DNA of 64,000 bases from Xanthostigma xanthostigma (taxonomy: Eukaryota; Arthropoda; Insecta; Raphidioptera; Raphidiidae). Under the pieces are notes generated by a model. The model had not been told where the DNA came from. It saw nothing but the letters and a program-made list of their open reading frames with translations, and did not search any database. Each line of letters starts with the position of its first letter. Positions within the stretch are counted from its first letter, which is position 1. The position numbers and the translations under genes were made by a program. Location of the stretch: positions 68,732,948-68,796,947 of the forward strand of contig OY754464.1 in NCBI GenBank assembly GCA_963575645.1. Direction: 5' to 3'. Below, piece after piece: positions 34,212 through 44,255 of this stretch.

Positions 34212-34782
34212 CAGCGTTGCCAGTTTTTTTTTTTTGCCAAGTCGGGATTTTGGAACTCTTTGAGTGAAAACAGCGGGATTCTTTCGTCAAAAGCGAGACA
34301 TAGTAAAAAAAACGTATATAATCAGAAGTTTTCAAATACCTATTTATCTTTTTATTTGAATTAAAATTACGTTTACGTGACAATAGATATAGCAAAAATA
34401 GCCATAGAAAATGGATTTTAATAAACATATAATATTTTAAATCAGATTTACCCTATCGTTAAATAGTTGAGTCTTATTCGTCTTCAGAATAAAAAAAAAA
34501 AAAAAAACAGAAATTAAAATCAAAAAAGTTTTATTCATTAGAGAAATATGGCGTTTCAAACAATAGTCTGTGGAGTGAGTGTTACAAATTGCAACTTACA
34601 ATAAGAGAATAATTATTTATAAGAATTACTTATTCATGATATTTCTGTGAAGATTTAACTTCTTTTAAAGTTATCCCCGAATTATCCCCGAAAAGCGGGA
34701 CTGAGCTTGTCCCGCACGGGACATTTAATTTTGATTTAAAAATCGGGACGTCCCGCCAAAATCGGGACGTCTGGCAACGCTG
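34212..34782. mobile_element. hAT MITE of the CAGCGTTGCCAG type
   Basis: Perfect 12-bp TIR CAGCGTTGCCAG / CTGGCAACGCTG and perfect 8-bp duplication ATCATAAA (34204-34211, 34783-34790). GGGAC/GTCCC motifs cluster near the right end. 571 bp, no transposase. A frame on the minus strand (34159-34428) crosses the boundary and is not a gene. Confidence 0.9.
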
Positions 34783-34790
34783 ATCATAAA

Positions 34791-35388
34791 TACTTTCAAT
34801 TGATCATAAAGAATTATGATACTGTCTCTTCTATTAACCTGATTCATTATATATACTTCTATTGCAATCTCAATTCTATGAAAAAGAAGTGTGTTGATTT
34901 CAATTCAAAATTGTAATGATATTTTGTCAACTATACATATGTTTGATTTTAATTGTATAAACGTATGAAACGACATTTATTTCTCGTAACAAGTCTATTA
35001 ATTAAAATAGCTGGAAAGTCATTACTGGTTTTAATTAGCGAAGACTGTTACCAAGAAATGTCACACTTAAAATACTGTTATTATTAAAGTTGCGTTGGTG
35101 TATAGGAGACGGTGCAGACAGTACGTGATCGCTGCAATGGCAGTACAACAGCACGGCAGACACCGATCCGTATTTCTAGTTCACGAGACAAGTTGTATAC
35201 GGAGACAGTGAGAAATCCAATAATTAAATTTATCAACTGCATATAAGCAGGCTCGCCTATTGAGCGACATATCATTCTACACAAAGCGGCAATATGTATA
35301 TATTATATGGGTTACACCTTCATATCTTACACACCTGTATTTCATAATGTCGGATTGGTTTGGCAACGCACACAACATTGTCTAAATC
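34791..35388. other. Intergenic sequence
   Basis: No gene or transposon end recognised. Confidence 0.35.
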
Positions 35389-35480
35389 AGTGACTCCCAA
35401 AGTGGTCGACGACAACTTGCAAGGGATCCATGTCAGCGGGAAAAAAAATTGGGGGTCCATGAAATGAAAATGGGGGTCAA
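35389..35480. mobile_element. hAT terminal fragment (CAGTGACTCCCAAAGTGG)
   Basis: The CAGTGNNTCCCAAAGTGG start is a common hAT left end; GGGGGTCCATGAAATG and GGGGGTCAACG follow. No right end found downstream. Confidence 0.5.
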
Positions 35481-35728
35481 CGATAGTGAATCTCCTAACA
35501 TAAAAAAAACAAACTGGACATCGTTAACCGAAGAGATTTAAGATTAAATCTAACTAAATTGATGCCAAATGTTGAAAATTTATTATTAAAGCATCAGGTT
35601 CATCTCTCACACTAAAAGCATTTATTTTTTGCTTACCTAGTTATTTTATGTAACAGAAAGTAAGTTTTAATTTGATTCGTTTAATTTGAATCTAATTAAT
35701 AAATGTATAAAACTAAACATTTCACACT

Positions 35729-35761
35729 ACAAATTCGGGCGAAGCCGGACCAAGTCACTAA
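35729..35761 (+). mobile_element. Helitron 3' end fragment (family B)
   Basis: CAAATTCGGGCGAAGCCGGA and CCAAGTCACTAA: hairpin-forming GC segment and CTAA, which fits the CTRR rule. Body missing. Confidence 0.55.
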
Positions 35762-35859
35762 AGCAATTTAACTTAAAACGAGTTCCTCGATTTAGTTACC
35801 GTAGTTCTGAGACATGCAGCTGCCGGGATTGGCAGTGCATAGAGAAATATGTGGGCGCA

Positions 35860-36180
35860 ATGTGTAATACAAAGGGCGGCGTTGTACGGCGCGCATGGGG
35901 TGGCGGCGGTGGAGAAAGGAGCAGGTGACGGGAGCGTCGGTCGGGCAGAGGAAATGTGTCGCATTGCCTCTGCTGTAGCCGCGTCGCGTCGCCTGCACCG
36001 CCGCCGCCGCCGCTCCTGCTGCTGATCTGTAAGCATTGTCTTGTCGTGGGCCAATTTCGCGCCTCTGGCACGTGACCGGAAACACAAATCATCCGGCACT
36101 GGCTCAAGAGATGCGGGAGGGTGGAGTGGCGGGAGGCGAAAGGAAAGGTACAGAAGCTATCGAACAAGCTCTGCAGGTAT
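35860..36180. promoter_or_regulatory. GC- and CpG-rich island, candidate host promoter or first exon
   Basis: This is the most GC-rich block in the window, with CpG-rich runs, a CCG-repeat near 36000 (CCGCCGCCGCCGCCG) and a CTGCTGCTG run. Frames are open on both strands over much of it (for example minus 35796-36167, 35773-36099), which high GC alone can cause. CTCTGCAGGTATAGC at 36171-36185 reads as a good splice donor on the plus strand. No start context or known protein domain. Could be a 5' exon, a promoter, or GC-rich repeat. Confidence 0.3.
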
Positions 36181-36482
36181 AGCTTTTGTATTTATACAGC
36201 AAATTATTAATAACACAAACGATTTTAACAGAATCAACGTAATTCGTTTATAATTTCGTTTATCTATGGTAATTTGATTTGAAAAATGGTTCGACATTTT
36301 TTGCGGTTTTTTTATACACGTTAATCACACAGTCGTTGCTAAAGATTACTTTGCGGTTTTATAAATCTTAAATGTCGAAACCAAGCAAACTTATTAAATA
36401 ACTAATAAGGGGTGGACTCAAATATGAATTACGGTTGGTCATATACTGTTTAATAGTTGCTGCCAATAAAATTTTGTATTCA

Positions 36483-37072
36483 TCTATACTAATATATAAA
36501 GCTGAAGAGTTTGTTTGTTTGTTTGAACGCGCTAATCTCAGGAACTACTGGTTCAAATTGAAAAAAATTTTTTGTTGGATAGCCCATTTATCGAGGAAGG
36601 CTATAGGCTACATAAAATCAGGCTACGACCATAAGGAGCGGAGCATTAATGAAAATGTATCTCAAAAATTAGCTTCTATTCAGGTGAAATGCACTAACTA
36701 AATATACTCATATTAGCGTTGCCATAATACAACGCCGGCTAGCTCAATCGGTAGAGCACACGACTGTCAATATCAGGGTCGTGGGTTCGAGCCCTTCGTT
36801 TGGCGAATATATTTTTATTTATTTTTTTAATTTCTACATTGCTTTCTTCTAAGGCTTAAATTTAAATTTATTTTAATTTTATTTAATTAATTAAAAAAAA
36901 ATATTAGTTAAAAAAATTAAAATACCTACTGCTTTTTATCGACAAAAACTGTTGAACGGTAACTCCGATTATCATGAAATTTGGACACAACATTCATCTC
37001 GGTAAACTAAGATCAATGTGTGTACTCATGTTCCTCCCTTCCCCATTCGGTGAAACCGGGCGGGACCGCTAG
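36483..37072 (+). mobile_element. Complete non-autonomous Helitron (family A) carrying a tRNA-like segment
   Basis: 5' TCTATACTAATATATAAAGC, CTCAGGAACTACTGGTTC and TAGCCCATTTATCGAGGAAG; 3' AACTCCGATTATCATGAAAT, CATTCATCTCGG, GTGAAACCGGGCGGGACCGC and TAG. The left stem of the terminal hairpin is partly deleted (CATTCGGTGAAACC). A tRNA-Lys-like sequence sits at 36733-36805. No helicase. The same arrangement is in the truncated copy at 45972. Confidence 0.88.
36733..36805 (+). repeat. tRNA-like segment inside a Helitron (tRNA-Lys-derived, degenerate)
   Basis: CGCCGGCTAGCTCAATCGGT, AGAGCACACGACTGTCAATA and GTGGGTTCGAGCCC follow the insect tRNA-Lys pattern (box A TAGCTCAATCGG, box B GGTTCGAGCCC). 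The acceptor ends CGCC/GGCG pair, but the anticodon stem CACGA/TATCA is broken and the loop CTGTCAA would read GTC. It is therefore unlikely to be charged as lysine tRNA. Boxes A and B could still recruit RNA polymerase III. Confidence 0.75.
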
Positions 37073-37318
37073 TTTAAAATATAGGTAAAAATGAGAGGTT
37101 TTTAATTAATGCTGTAGATATTTGAAATACTAGTGGGAAAAGTAATTATTCAATATTTTGATTATAAGATTTTTATTTGTAAAAATACACGATTTCTTTA
37201 TCTTTAATTTTTATGCAAATTAAAAGTTAAAATCTAACCCTAATTCTATATACGATGCTAAATAACCCAATTTTGTTATACGTACTATTTAGATTACGTT
37301 TATTATTATTTAAATACT
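37073..37318. other. AT-rich spacer
   Basis: Nothing recognisable. Confidence 0.3.
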
Positions 37319-37385
37319 ACAGTAGAACGCCGATTATCCGAACGCCGATTAACCAAATCGCCAATTATCCGAATCGGTCTTAAGC
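37319..37385. mobile_element. pogo/Tigger-like terminus fragment
   Basis: ACAGTAGAACGCCGATTATC and CGAACGCCGATTAACC with a third partial unit: the CAGTAGAACnnCGATTATCCGA end typical of pogo-like elements. No partner end found nearby. Confidence 0.55.
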
Positions 37386-37542
37386 GTAATATAAAAAATT
37401 AAAACCAAGTAATTTTTCAATAAAATCAAGTTTTGTGGGGACGCAAGAATACAAAAATGCGAGTGACAATTGCCGTATAGACGCTATAATGGTATCAGCA
37501 TTTAATAAAAAGTTGTTATTTTGACATTACAAACCGACATTT

Positions 37543-37945
37543 CAATTTTATTTATTCAACTCATGCGCGTTATTCATGTTTTATCATGCCTAAAAACCGA
37601 ACCCTAAATAGCCATTTACCGACTGGTGACAATTACTTGTCATAACTCAATGAAGATTCCTACTAGCTCGGCCATTGTGGAGTAATGAAAATAAACATAA
37701 CTATTTTCTGAGTCGTAACGAAATAGTAGGTAACAACAACTCCGTTGTTACCCATTGAGGCTAAAATTGAGAGGCCGAATGTTTTCGACATGGAGTTTAT
37801 TCATAACCGGCTAACCTCAAACCAAAACATTGAATCGTGCTGTTTGGTGCTGTTAGTATTGACAGTTTTTTTTTATAAAGAAATAAATAGATATTTACAA
37901 CATCTCATTATAATTAAAACATGAATAACGCGCAATTGTTGAATA
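37543..37945. repeat. Inverted-repeat element (~400 bp)
   Basis: TTATTTATTCAACTCATGCG and CGTTATTCATGTTTTA at the left are mirrored by TAAAACATGAATAACGCG and CAATTGTTGAATAAAA at the right (arms ~40 bp). The centre has a perfect hairpin GGTAACAACAACTCCGTTGT followed by TACC. Confidence 0.6.
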
Positions 37946-39223
37946 AAATTATGGGCGCAACTTGTAGGCTAAGTCATGACCTGTCAGCGCGATGAATGAC
38001 TTAGACTACTAGTTACGCCAATAGCTATTATAGATTATTTTTTTGCTTTTCTGTGCACATTACTTACTATAAATGCGCATCTTTTTAGTTTTTTTAAACT
38101 ATAATTTTTTCTACATCCATAAAGCGATGGTGCATCCAGTACCTATACAGACAGTACAAAACACATACTAGATAGATGGATCCGTGTCACAAGACATGTA
38201 ACGGTGATATTCTCTCTTTCTTCGGATGATCTGTTCAGCATGTAACATTTCAATTCCCAGAGGGATTGATACTGGCATTTGGATGTACGTGGCGAACATA
38301 CTTCATATCCCAACGGCGGAACGCGTCTGTTGTAACTGTATGGTGTTGCATACATGTGTATTGCAAGATGATTGTAACACACAGTCTGTTAATAGCGCTC
38401 GAGCAGTCACATTTTTATGGTGCTATTCTGTCCATTCAATATAGGAATTTACAGTGCTTTGTCACTTTATAATAAATTTTATATCACGCAAGTTAAAGTG
38501 GAACAGAAATTTTATATTCTCCGTACAAAATAACGCAATTGGGCTTTTGAATGAAATTTTTTTTGGTCATAAATGGAAAGATCGTATATAAGTTTTATAA
38601 CAAAACTATTTTTCTTTTTTTTATTTTCGTTATAATTCAAAAGTTATATCAAATTAAAAATAAATTTGTGTACCCAGTTCCGAGAACGCGCCGACATTTC
38701 CCGAACATAATGTGACGTCATAATGTTAATTTATATTATTATAATAATAAATAATAAATTAATTAGTTATATTTAATGAAAAATATTTAGTTTCTCATAA
38801 ATTACAGTCACATTATTATTTTGTGAAAAAAAAACTTCCATTGATGCTTTAGCATCTCGAACCTCAGCTGAATTGAACCGAAAATGTATCATTTTTTAGA
38901 AAATCTGTGATCATAAATAATATCTACAGTAAGTATATTTAGCAGAATTGGCTTTTATAAAAGATTTGTCACACATTATTAAATAGAATTACTTGTCAAC
39001 AATTTTTTTTTATACTAAATTTAGGATAGTTTTAGTTACTGTAACATATAAATTACAAATAGTTTATAGTGCTCGAACAGTATACAACTATTGCATTTAT
39101 TGTAATTAAATGAGCATATATGAACAACTGTTTTCTAAAAGACCGTGCACACTTATCAAGCATGAACCTGCACAGCACGGAGCCAAAAGGTCTGTTCGTT
39201 AAAGTAGATAACAATGCGCGTAT
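37946..39223. other. Intergenic sequence
   Basis: No supported gene. Overlapping short frames at 38143-38472 on both strands share no domain. Confidence 0.35.
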
Positions 39224-39622
39224 TGTTACACTCATTGTCGTCCAATGCGCCATAGGAACCACGTAGAAGAATGCCGAAGCTTCTAGAATGCTGAAGAATG
39301 TTCCACGATGCGGCTGAAGAACTTATATAAACAGCGCTAGCGTGGAAGGCAAAGCAGTTAGTTACGAGTCAGTGTAATAGTGAACAGTGCGCGACATAAA
39401 TATAGTGACATAAATAATCATTACAAAATAAATAGAGAACCGTGAAATAAATATTTTGTGTGCATACTAGTTTAGTGTTGTTATAGTTGTTTTAAAATTC
39501 GTTTATTTTTCGTTTTGTATTTTATTATTTAATTTTGCATTATTATTTTTTTAGTTTGTTTTCGTTAACCTTTCTTTTTGAAAATAAATCTTGTAAAAAA
39601 CAGTTTTGTCAGTTTTATTACA
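39224..39622 (+). mobile_element. Solo LTR, copy 2, with heat-shock-element-like array
   Basis: Begins TGTTACACTC and ends CAGTTTTGTCAGTTTTATTA then CA, the same ends as the element at 17404-17691. A promoter-like block is followed by a TATA box (TATATAA, 39324), an AGTTAGTTACGAGTCAGT stretch where transcription could begin, and AATAAA near 39580. No primer-binding site, gag or pol follow. No exact target duplication was seen. A host stress-gene promoter cannot be excluded, but no reading frame follows. Confidence 0.5.
39265..39304 (+). promoter_or_regulatory. Heat-shock-element-like pentamer array
   Basis: In one 5-bp phase: AGAAG, (AATGC), CGAAG, CTTCT, AGAAT, (GCTGA), AGAAT, GTTCC. Six of eight consecutive pentamers match the nGAAn/nTTCn heat-shock factor site, three of them contiguous and alternating (39275-39289). 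It lies 20 bp upstream of the TATA box at 39324. Confidence 0.6.
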
Positions 39623-39726
39623 ATAATTTGCCAGCAAAAATAAAGAACATTGTGTCCTTCCCTGGCTTCAAGGAAGTCCTGGGAATGTACTGATAAACAA
39701 TAGTATATGACACCACAAGGGCCCAA

Positions 39727-39790
39727 AGTTTGATATCCTTGCACTGCGCGCCATGATGCCCGAGGCGAGCCAAGAGCATCATGGCGCGCA
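39727..39790. repeat. Perfect 14-bp hairpin
   Basis: GCGCGCCATGATGC (39747) and GCATCATGGCGCGC (to 39790) are perfect inverse copies with a 16-base loop. The preceding AAAGTTTGATATCCTTGCAC also occurs, slightly changed, next to the hairpin at 43903-43954. Confidence 0.7.
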
Positions 39791-39887
39791 TAAACGAAAT
39801 CGACAACCTTTTGAGACGGAAGAGCCAAAAGTTACAATTTTCAAAATTTCCCAGTTTTTAAAGAGCCACTAAATATTTTCGTTTCAG

Positions 39888-40090
39888 ATCTTTGATTAAC
39901 GTCTGAATAAAACTCTTCAAGTAAATAAAATTGTCGACCAATTTTTCTCAGACCATACGATATATTGACAAAAAATTATAAAAATACAAATCAATATAAC
40001 ACAAGATGACGTTTCGATCCGGATTTGGATCTTCTTCAGAAATATCTAAAAAATATAAAAATTAATTAGTATTAAGTAATAGATTTCACG
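39888..40090 (+). mobile_element. GATCCGGAT foldback family, left part
   Basis: TCTTTGATTAACGTCTGAAT, AAATAAAATTGTCGACCAAT and TTTCGATCCGGATTTGGATC. Relatives at 52709, 54187 and 63735. The right arm is missing; the copy sits inside the hAT remnant that ends at 40149. Confidence 0.65.
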
Positions 40091-40095
40091 CAATC

Positions 40096-40149
40096 TATTA
40101 CATCAAAAGAGCCGAATTCGGCTCGCGACGCGCAGGTTGCCGACTCCTG
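40096..40149. mobile_element. hAT right end of the CAGGAGTCGGCAACC type
   Basis: AAAAGAGCCGAATTCGGCTC then GCAGGTTGCCGACTCCTG is the inverse of the widespread hAT start CAGGnGTCGGCAACCTGCG. Its own left end is not recognisable; GAAGAGCCAAAAGTTACA near 39820 may be part of the same element. Confidence 0.6.
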
Positions 40150-40715
40150 GTCTAGACTATTGTAAAAATACATGTTACAAACTCACAATTGTACATAACG
40201 AAATATTTTATTATTATTATGTGCGTATTTGCAATATTTTGTGTATCAGAACGCGCGGTCAGATTCAGGTATGGATCTTTTAAGTATTCACAACGTGTTT
40301 CTGTGATTGCGCCGCGTATATACCGTACCCGTAATTTACATCCGCCAATAAATACGGCTACACCTATGTACCTACACGGGTATCGAAGAAGAAAACATCC
40401 CATGCGTATTGTAAGTCTACTCTACTTCAGCCAACAATACCTGCACGCACTTTATATTTGGGATAATTAATTTGATCACTCAGTTGAAGAATCCTTTTTC
40501 ATACGCTTTCACAAACAAGAAGAGAGAACACGATTTTCACACCGGCCTTGTCCTGTTTGACAATTGCAACATATCTTTGTGAAGATCAAATATCGATCTT
40601 GTTTTTTTAGGAGTTTTTTTTAAATGATGCAGATTAAATATCTTGCCAGGAATGATAATTCAAACAGTTTGTATCCATTAATACACTTTATAATAATACT
40701 ATTTATACTCGCAGG
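40150..40715. other. Spacer upstream of the reverse transcriptase fragment
   Basis: No gene. The reverse transcriptase frame has a stop near 40660, and upstream sequence does not resemble the missing finger domain. Confidence 0.35.
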
Positions 40716-41573
40716 TCGAATTGCTTAGACATTGATTTAGGAGTACCGCAGGGATCTGTTTTGGGCCCTGTGCTCTTCCTATTGTATATAAATGACTTGG
40801 AAATGTATATTAATAATGAATTATCGTGCACTTTGTATGCTGATGACACATCGATTATTCTCAGTGATAAAGATTCTTCTTTGCTTACTACTAAATGTAA
40901 TCATAATTTAGACAAATTAGTTGAATGGGTTAACAGCAACTCGCTATATTTAAATAAATCCAAGACACATTACATTAAGTTTCATAATTATCAAAATACT
41001 AACTTGATGGATTTAAACATTCAGTGTAATGGTGAGTCTCTGGAAAGAGTCACATCTACCAAATTTCTTGGCTTATATTTGGATGACCATTTTAATTGGA
41101 AAGTACATTGTACTCAACTATCCTCCAAACTTAATTCTATCTGTTATCTTATTAGATACCTAAAAAATGTACTTACAAACATTCAACTAATCAATTTTTA
41201 CAGTGCTCAAGTTGTTTCTAGGTTAAGATATGGCATATGCTTCTGGGGTAACTCAACTTTGTCTAATGACGTCTTTATTTCTCAGAAAAGAATAATCCGT
41301 GCCATTGCTGGCATTTCTTCTAAAGTGTCTTGTCGCCATTCTTTCTATAATCTCAAACTTATGACTCTTTGTCAAATTTTCGTTTATGAAGTTTCTTTGT
41401 TTGTTTTTAAAAACTATAATCAGTTTGTCACGAATGGTGACTATCATTCTTACGATACGCGTTTTAGGCATGACCTGAGTTCTCGCTTTAGCAAACTTGA
41501 TGTAAGCAAAAATTCTCCTCTCAACATAGGTGTAAAATTTTTTAATAAACTTCCAAGTCAAATTAAGAATTAA
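40716..41573 (+). pseudogene. Non-LTR retrotransposon reverse transcriptase, C-terminal part
   Basis: An uninterrupted frame of 286 codons, readable from about 40716 as SNCLDIDLGVPQGSVLGPVL. It has motif LGPVLFLLYINDL, the catalytic YADD (codons at about 40836-40847), NSLYLNKSKT and TKFLGLYLDDHFNWKVH. A C-terminal region follows with SRLRYGICFWGN and FISQKRIIRAIAG, typical of insect Jockey/CR1-type ORF2 proteins. The N-terminal endonuclease and the first RT motifs are absent: 5'-truncated, as is usual for dead LINE copies. The usual C-terminus (FNKLPSQIKN) and stop are present. No start codon; not a host gene. Confidence 0.9.
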
Positions 41574-41738
41574 AACCACTTAAATATTTTTTTGTCGTTT
41601 GTTAAAAACGTTCCTTTTGGGAAACACATTTTACAATTTGTCTGAATTTTTTAATTTGTAATTTATATGTATGACGTTTTCTATATGAGTTTTTCTCATC
41701 AAATGAAATAAAGAGCTTTACTTATTTTACTTACTCCT
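41574..41738 (+). mobile_element. 3' UTR and tail of the non-LTR element
   Basis: AT-rich sequence after the stop with AATGAAATAAAGAGC and a short TTACTTATTTTACTTACT tandem tail, which looks like the retrotransposon 3' end instead of a poly(A) tail. Confidence 0.6.
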
Positions 41739-41879
41739 TATGGAAATGTCGAAATGTCCTTCCGGGTACTTTTATACAGTGGCGATGCGGGAATCACCTC
41801 CATGTTTATGATGTTTAAGTTATTAACTTTTTTCAAATACTGTGCACAACAATGGAACGTTAGTCACTACTGACAAGTA

Positions 41880-41959
41880 GAGTGACCATTCGTCCCGAAT
41901 TTTCCGGGACAGTCCCGGATTATAGGCCCGTGTCCCGTATTAATATATTATGTTTAGAG
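41880..41959. mobile_element. hAT-like terminus of the GTCCCG type, split by a later insertion
   Basis: AGAGTGACCATTCGTCCCGA, CCGGGACAGTCCCGG and GTGTCCCGTATT form the end seen in many GTGACCAnnCGTCCCGG elements. It is cut by the hAT at 41960; no right end was recognised after 43053. Confidence 0.5.
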
Positions 41960-43045
41960 CAGGGGTGTCAGACTGATTTTTCTAAAGGGCCATTTATAAG
42001 ATTTAAGGTGTATTAGCGGGCCCGGACTCTAAATTAAAAACTAAAACACATATATACTAAATCGAAATCTTTATTTATTTATTTTAAGGAAGTACCTGCA
42101 CGGTACCAAAAAAAGACTTGATTCTTTTTTATATGAAGTTTAAATACGTTTAAAAAAATTCTGAAAGTTTGAGGGGGGTTAACCGATTATTCAAATAAAT
42201 AATTGACTCCAAAAGTAAGCATATTTAACATTGATCTTATGGCAAAGAAACGGATCCGCGACATTTTTTAATAATTTGACTTTTTGTCGAAGAAAATGAA
42301 GAAAAAACTATTTAATTAAAAGTTAAGACATTAATAAAGAAATTTAAAAAATACAAAAATACCGTAGTGCCCGATTAGATTAAAAGATATTTAATAAGAA
42401 AGATCAGCTTTTCAAGAAAATTAGCTTGCGTTTTGTTATTTCTGAAACAAACTGGCAATACTGCAGACCATACGCAAGCTAATTTTTTTGAAAAGCTGAT
42501 CTTTTCTATTAAATATTTTTTAATCTAATCGGGCACCACGGTTTTTTATTTTTTTAATTTCTTTATTAATGTCTTAAGTTTTAATTATATATTTTTTTCT
42601 TCATTTTCTTCGCCAAATTTGGGTGAAAATTATTAAAATATGTCGTGGATCCGTCGCTTTGCCATTAAATATGCTTACTTTTGAAGTCAATTATTAATTT
42701 AAAAAATCAGTTCATCCTCTCAAAATTTTCAGAATTTGTTTAGGCGTGTTTAAACTTCATATAAAAAAATAATCATGTCTTTTTTTGGTACCGTGCTCGT
42801 ACTTCCTTAAATCAATTTTCATATACCTAAAGTTAATAAAAAGAGTAAATTATCTTGAGCTTAAGGATCCTGACTCCTGAGGTCTCTTGTTTTTGATAAG
42901 CTCATTGATGTCAGATGTCATATTTGTGGTAGTATTTTTAAAATAAATTGGAAATTGGAATCCTCACTGGATAGATTCTGTTCGCGGGCCGTATTGAGAT
43001 GACTTGAGGACCGGATACGGCCCGCGGGCCATATCTTTATCACTG
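41960..43045. mobile_element. hAT element carrying a 727-bp palindrome
   Basis: Starts CAGGGGTGTCAGAC and ends GGATACGGCCCGCGGGCCAT...TTATCACTG, inside (G/C)TTTAGAG 8-bp flanks (41952-41959, 43046-43053; one mismatch). The outer GGCCC-rich zones are typical of this hAT group. Most of the interior is the palindrome at 42084-42810. No transposase. Confidence 0.75.
42084..42810. repeat. 727-bp palindromic foldback nested in a hAT
   Basis: TTAAGGAAGTACCTGCACGG at the left is mirrored by CCGTGCTCGTACTTCCTTAA at the right. The match runs through GGATCCGCGACAT, GATTAGATTAAAAGATATTT and GCTTTTCAAGAAAATTAGCT to a centre near 42450. Arms are ~350 bp. Both ends fall on TTAA, so a piggyBac-type duplication is possible but cannot be separated from the palindrome itself. 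Confidence 0.82.
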
Positions 43046-43053
43046 CTTTAGAG

Positions 43054-43546
43054 TACTTCCCGTAGTTCTAGAAAGCTCTTTGGTATGCACGTGCAGAAAA
43101 TTAGGTAATAACTTGGCACCTTTTTAGCACCCAATTCTTTTTGTACCAAGTATGGCCCCTTTTTTGACATTTATGTTTTTAGTGAAATAGCAATGTGAGC
43201 TTGGCTACATTTTTGCATGAAATGTTTTTGATGGCTCGTTATTTCTAATTGAATTGGTAACATTGCACAAGTACAGGTACAACTATTGTCGTACCATGTA
43301 AGGTTGCATATACACTATAATAATTTCTGAGGTGCATTTTTACACCACATAACAAACATAACGAGAGCTGTTATTTTACGCCTCATTTACTTCACTGCAT
43401 TAAAATGCTAGTGTTCTATGTATATTTGTATATTTTCACTATTTGTATATTGCTTACAAGCTGTAACTAAATTGCCCGAAAACTAGATTCAGAATGCAAG
43501 CATTTACTTCAACTTGACATGTGTTCACGGAACATCTTTTTCTTCA
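43054..43546. other. Intergenic sequence
   Basis: No gene or transposon end recognised. Confidence 0.3.
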
Positions 43547-43887
43547 TACCTCTATCGAAAGTACATACTTTCGGTGTCAATTGTAAGGCAGAAAGTCTGA
43601 CATCTACGCATTGGTGGGATCACACGCACTGATGCCGGAAGTACGTACGTTTGGGCGGCAGTAAAGAAAATAACCTATCAACTGTTGTTTAGATGTCGTT
43701 TCTATAGCAACCCTATTACATTCTAGCTAATAGTCGCGACCAGCTGTCGTTCGAGTTTTTTCGTATAACATCAAAGCTGCTTGCTTGGAATTTATCTGTG
43801 TTTTTATGTAATATAAATAAGTAATTAATTAATTCATATATAATTCAATAAGCGTACTTATACGACCGAGGTATGAAGAAAAATAGT
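43547..43887. repeat. Possible TIR element with TTTTTCTTCATACCTC ends
   Basis: TTTTTCTTCATACCTC (43548) is mirrored by GAGGTATGAAGAAAAA (to about 43885). A further GGAGGTATGAAGAAGAATG lies at 44246. The interior is non-coding; no clear TSD. Confidence 0.4.
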
Positions 43888-43902
43888 ATGCACCACACTG
43901 GC

Positions 43903-43954
43903 CGAAAGTTTGATATCTTGCCCTGCGTGTCAGTGCAAGAATATCAAACTTTCG
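43903..43954. repeat. Hairpin
   Basis: GAAAGTTTGATATCTTGC and GCAAGAATATCAAACTTTC are inverse copies with one bulged base, around a short GC-rich loop. It shares AAGTTTGATAT-CTTGC with the 39.7-kb hairpin. Confidence 0.65.
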
Positions 43955-44186
43955 TTTTATAACAATCTTTTGGGTGGTTTTGGGTATTTTATTGACACCT
44001 GAGCACCGAAATGCGGCTCTATCTTAGTATGACTTTAAAACGGCTGGACCAGTTTTGATGATTCTTGAGACCATCTATAGTCTATACTGATACTCAAAGT
44101 GTACGATATTTTTTATCCAGGTATAAACATATGATTACTGTCAAATCTGATTTAAAAAATTGAGGTAATTTTTCTTATCAGTACAG

Positions 44187-44255
44187 TGCCACCTCGATAA
44201 TCCGAACTAATTAAGATCATGGTCATCCGGATTAGTAAATAATTCGGAGGTATGA
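44187..44255. mobile_element. pogo-like terminus fragment
   Basis: ACAGTGCCACCTCGATAATC with CGAACTAATT and then CATCCGGATTAGTAAATAAT: the CAGTnnnACCTCGATAATCCGA pattern of pogo-like elements. Confidence 0.5.

Noticed and set aside
35773..36167. Overlapping minus-strand frames of 97-123 codons as genes
   Set aside because: They lie in a GC-rich block where stops are rare in all frames; composition is low-complexity (A/R/P-rich) and frames overlap each other.
36733..36805. Functional tRNA gene
   Set aside because: The anticodon stem does not pair, the anticodon is not that of the parent tRNA, and the segment is embedded in a Helitron.
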